This document shows, piece after piece, positions 63,801 to 64,000 of a stretch of DNA of 64,000 bases (the first letter of the stretch is position 1; each line of letters opens with the position of its first letter). Source of the stretch: Cardinalis cardinalis (Eukaryota; Chordata; Aves; Passeriformes; Cardinalidae); the NCBI GenBank assembly GCA_014549065.1, contig JACDOX010000062.1:62001-126000 (forward strand), written 5' to 3'. The notes below the pieces were generated by a model that was not told where the DNA came from, did no database searches, and saw only the letters and a program-made list of their open reading frames with translations. The position numbers were made by a program, and so were the translations under genes.

Positions 63801-64000
63801 TTTAATGTTTTTCTTGCTTGATCTATGCTTTTTAGCATCCATTTTGTGTTTCATGACAGCATAAAAATGCAGGAAACCATATATAATGATATGACTGTCA
63901 CTGTAATTTTGGTCTTGTGCATCTCAATGATCACATGGCTTTGATATGCCACAGTAAGTTTTAAAATGCTGCATTTAATGGTAAATGCGGTAAGCCACAA
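54881..64000. other. AT-rich non-coding stretch to window end
   Basis: I see no supported gene, RNA gene or transposon. Items visible are an 8-bp inverted repeat at 57528-57549, low-complexity A/T sequence near 56840-56875 and a 12-nt T run at 60435-60446. The final 200 bp (about 63800-64000) are not simple sequence but are not recognised. Confidence 0.55.
57528..57549. repeat. 8-bp inverted repeat within a direct repeat
   Basis: CATTCATT (57528-57535) and AATGAATG (57542-57549) are perfect reverse complements around TACATC. The word CATTCATTTACATC also occurs as a direct copy at 57491-57504. The combination is a small symmetric cluster of unknown meaning. Confidence 0.6.

Noticed and set aside
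1..64000. Several ATGCAAAT/ATTTGCAT octamers (for example 2753, 29044, 29536, 43710, 53694, 58836, 63593)
   Set aside because: I noted seven. A rough estimate from an AT-rich composition gives about four by chance on both strands, so there is no clear excess.
1..64000. CRISPR arrays, operons, bacterial promoters or terminators
   Set aside because: No regularly spaced repeats, gene clusters or bacterial signals were seen; the window is vertebrate nuclear DNA.

Overview
This window looks like nuclear DNA from a bird, probably a passerine (perching bird). The base composition is AT-rich, CpGs are rare outside a few short GC-rich islands, and there is no bacterial-style gene packing. Three interspersed repeats point to birds: a CR1 LINE 3' end (about 46990-47096), a probable avian ERVL-type LTR (about 43080-43473), and a short retroposon whose head resembles tRNA-Ile and whose tail resembles CR1 (about 34214-34355). 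The last combination matches what I recall of the passerine SINE family TguSINE1, and it is the best clue to the host lineage. These family names come from memory of the consensus sequences, not from a search.

I cannot support any complete protein-coding gene. Nearly all open frames are under about 110 codons, overlap on both strands and resemble no family I know. The longest ones (about 190 codons) lie in or beside GC-rich islands, where stop codons are rare by composition. Two minus-strand frames (26599-26859 and 40770-41123) read somewhat like protein, and the first follows an acceptor-like site. They are reported as leads, not genes. The window is best read as intergenic DNA or the inside of a very long intron.

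Layout: 1-10840 is AT-rich, non-coding DNA with a hairpin, a short duplication and a 19-nt T run. At 10840-11310 there is a GC-rich patch. From 11310 to 22970 the sequence is again AT-rich, with a 29-bp tandem duplication. At 22980-23335 lies the most distinctive feature, a CpG-rich island holding a G-run array with quadruplex potential and a 38-bp minisatellite. From 23340 to 43080 there is AT-rich DNA with the tRNA-derived SINE and a homeodomain/POU-like motif cluster. From 43080 to 47100 come the LTR and the CR1 relic. A second GC-rich island is at 50425-50595 and a third at 54190-54480; the third carries a 52-bp minisatellite. From 54880 to the end I see only AT-rich, non-coding sequence.

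No genes can be shown to work together here. The structural content is old retroposon debris, three GC-rich islands (two with minisatellites), small hairpins and local tandem duplications. Isolated single N bases are scattered throughout, which suggests a masked or draft consensus. I did not find a previously undescribed gene system.
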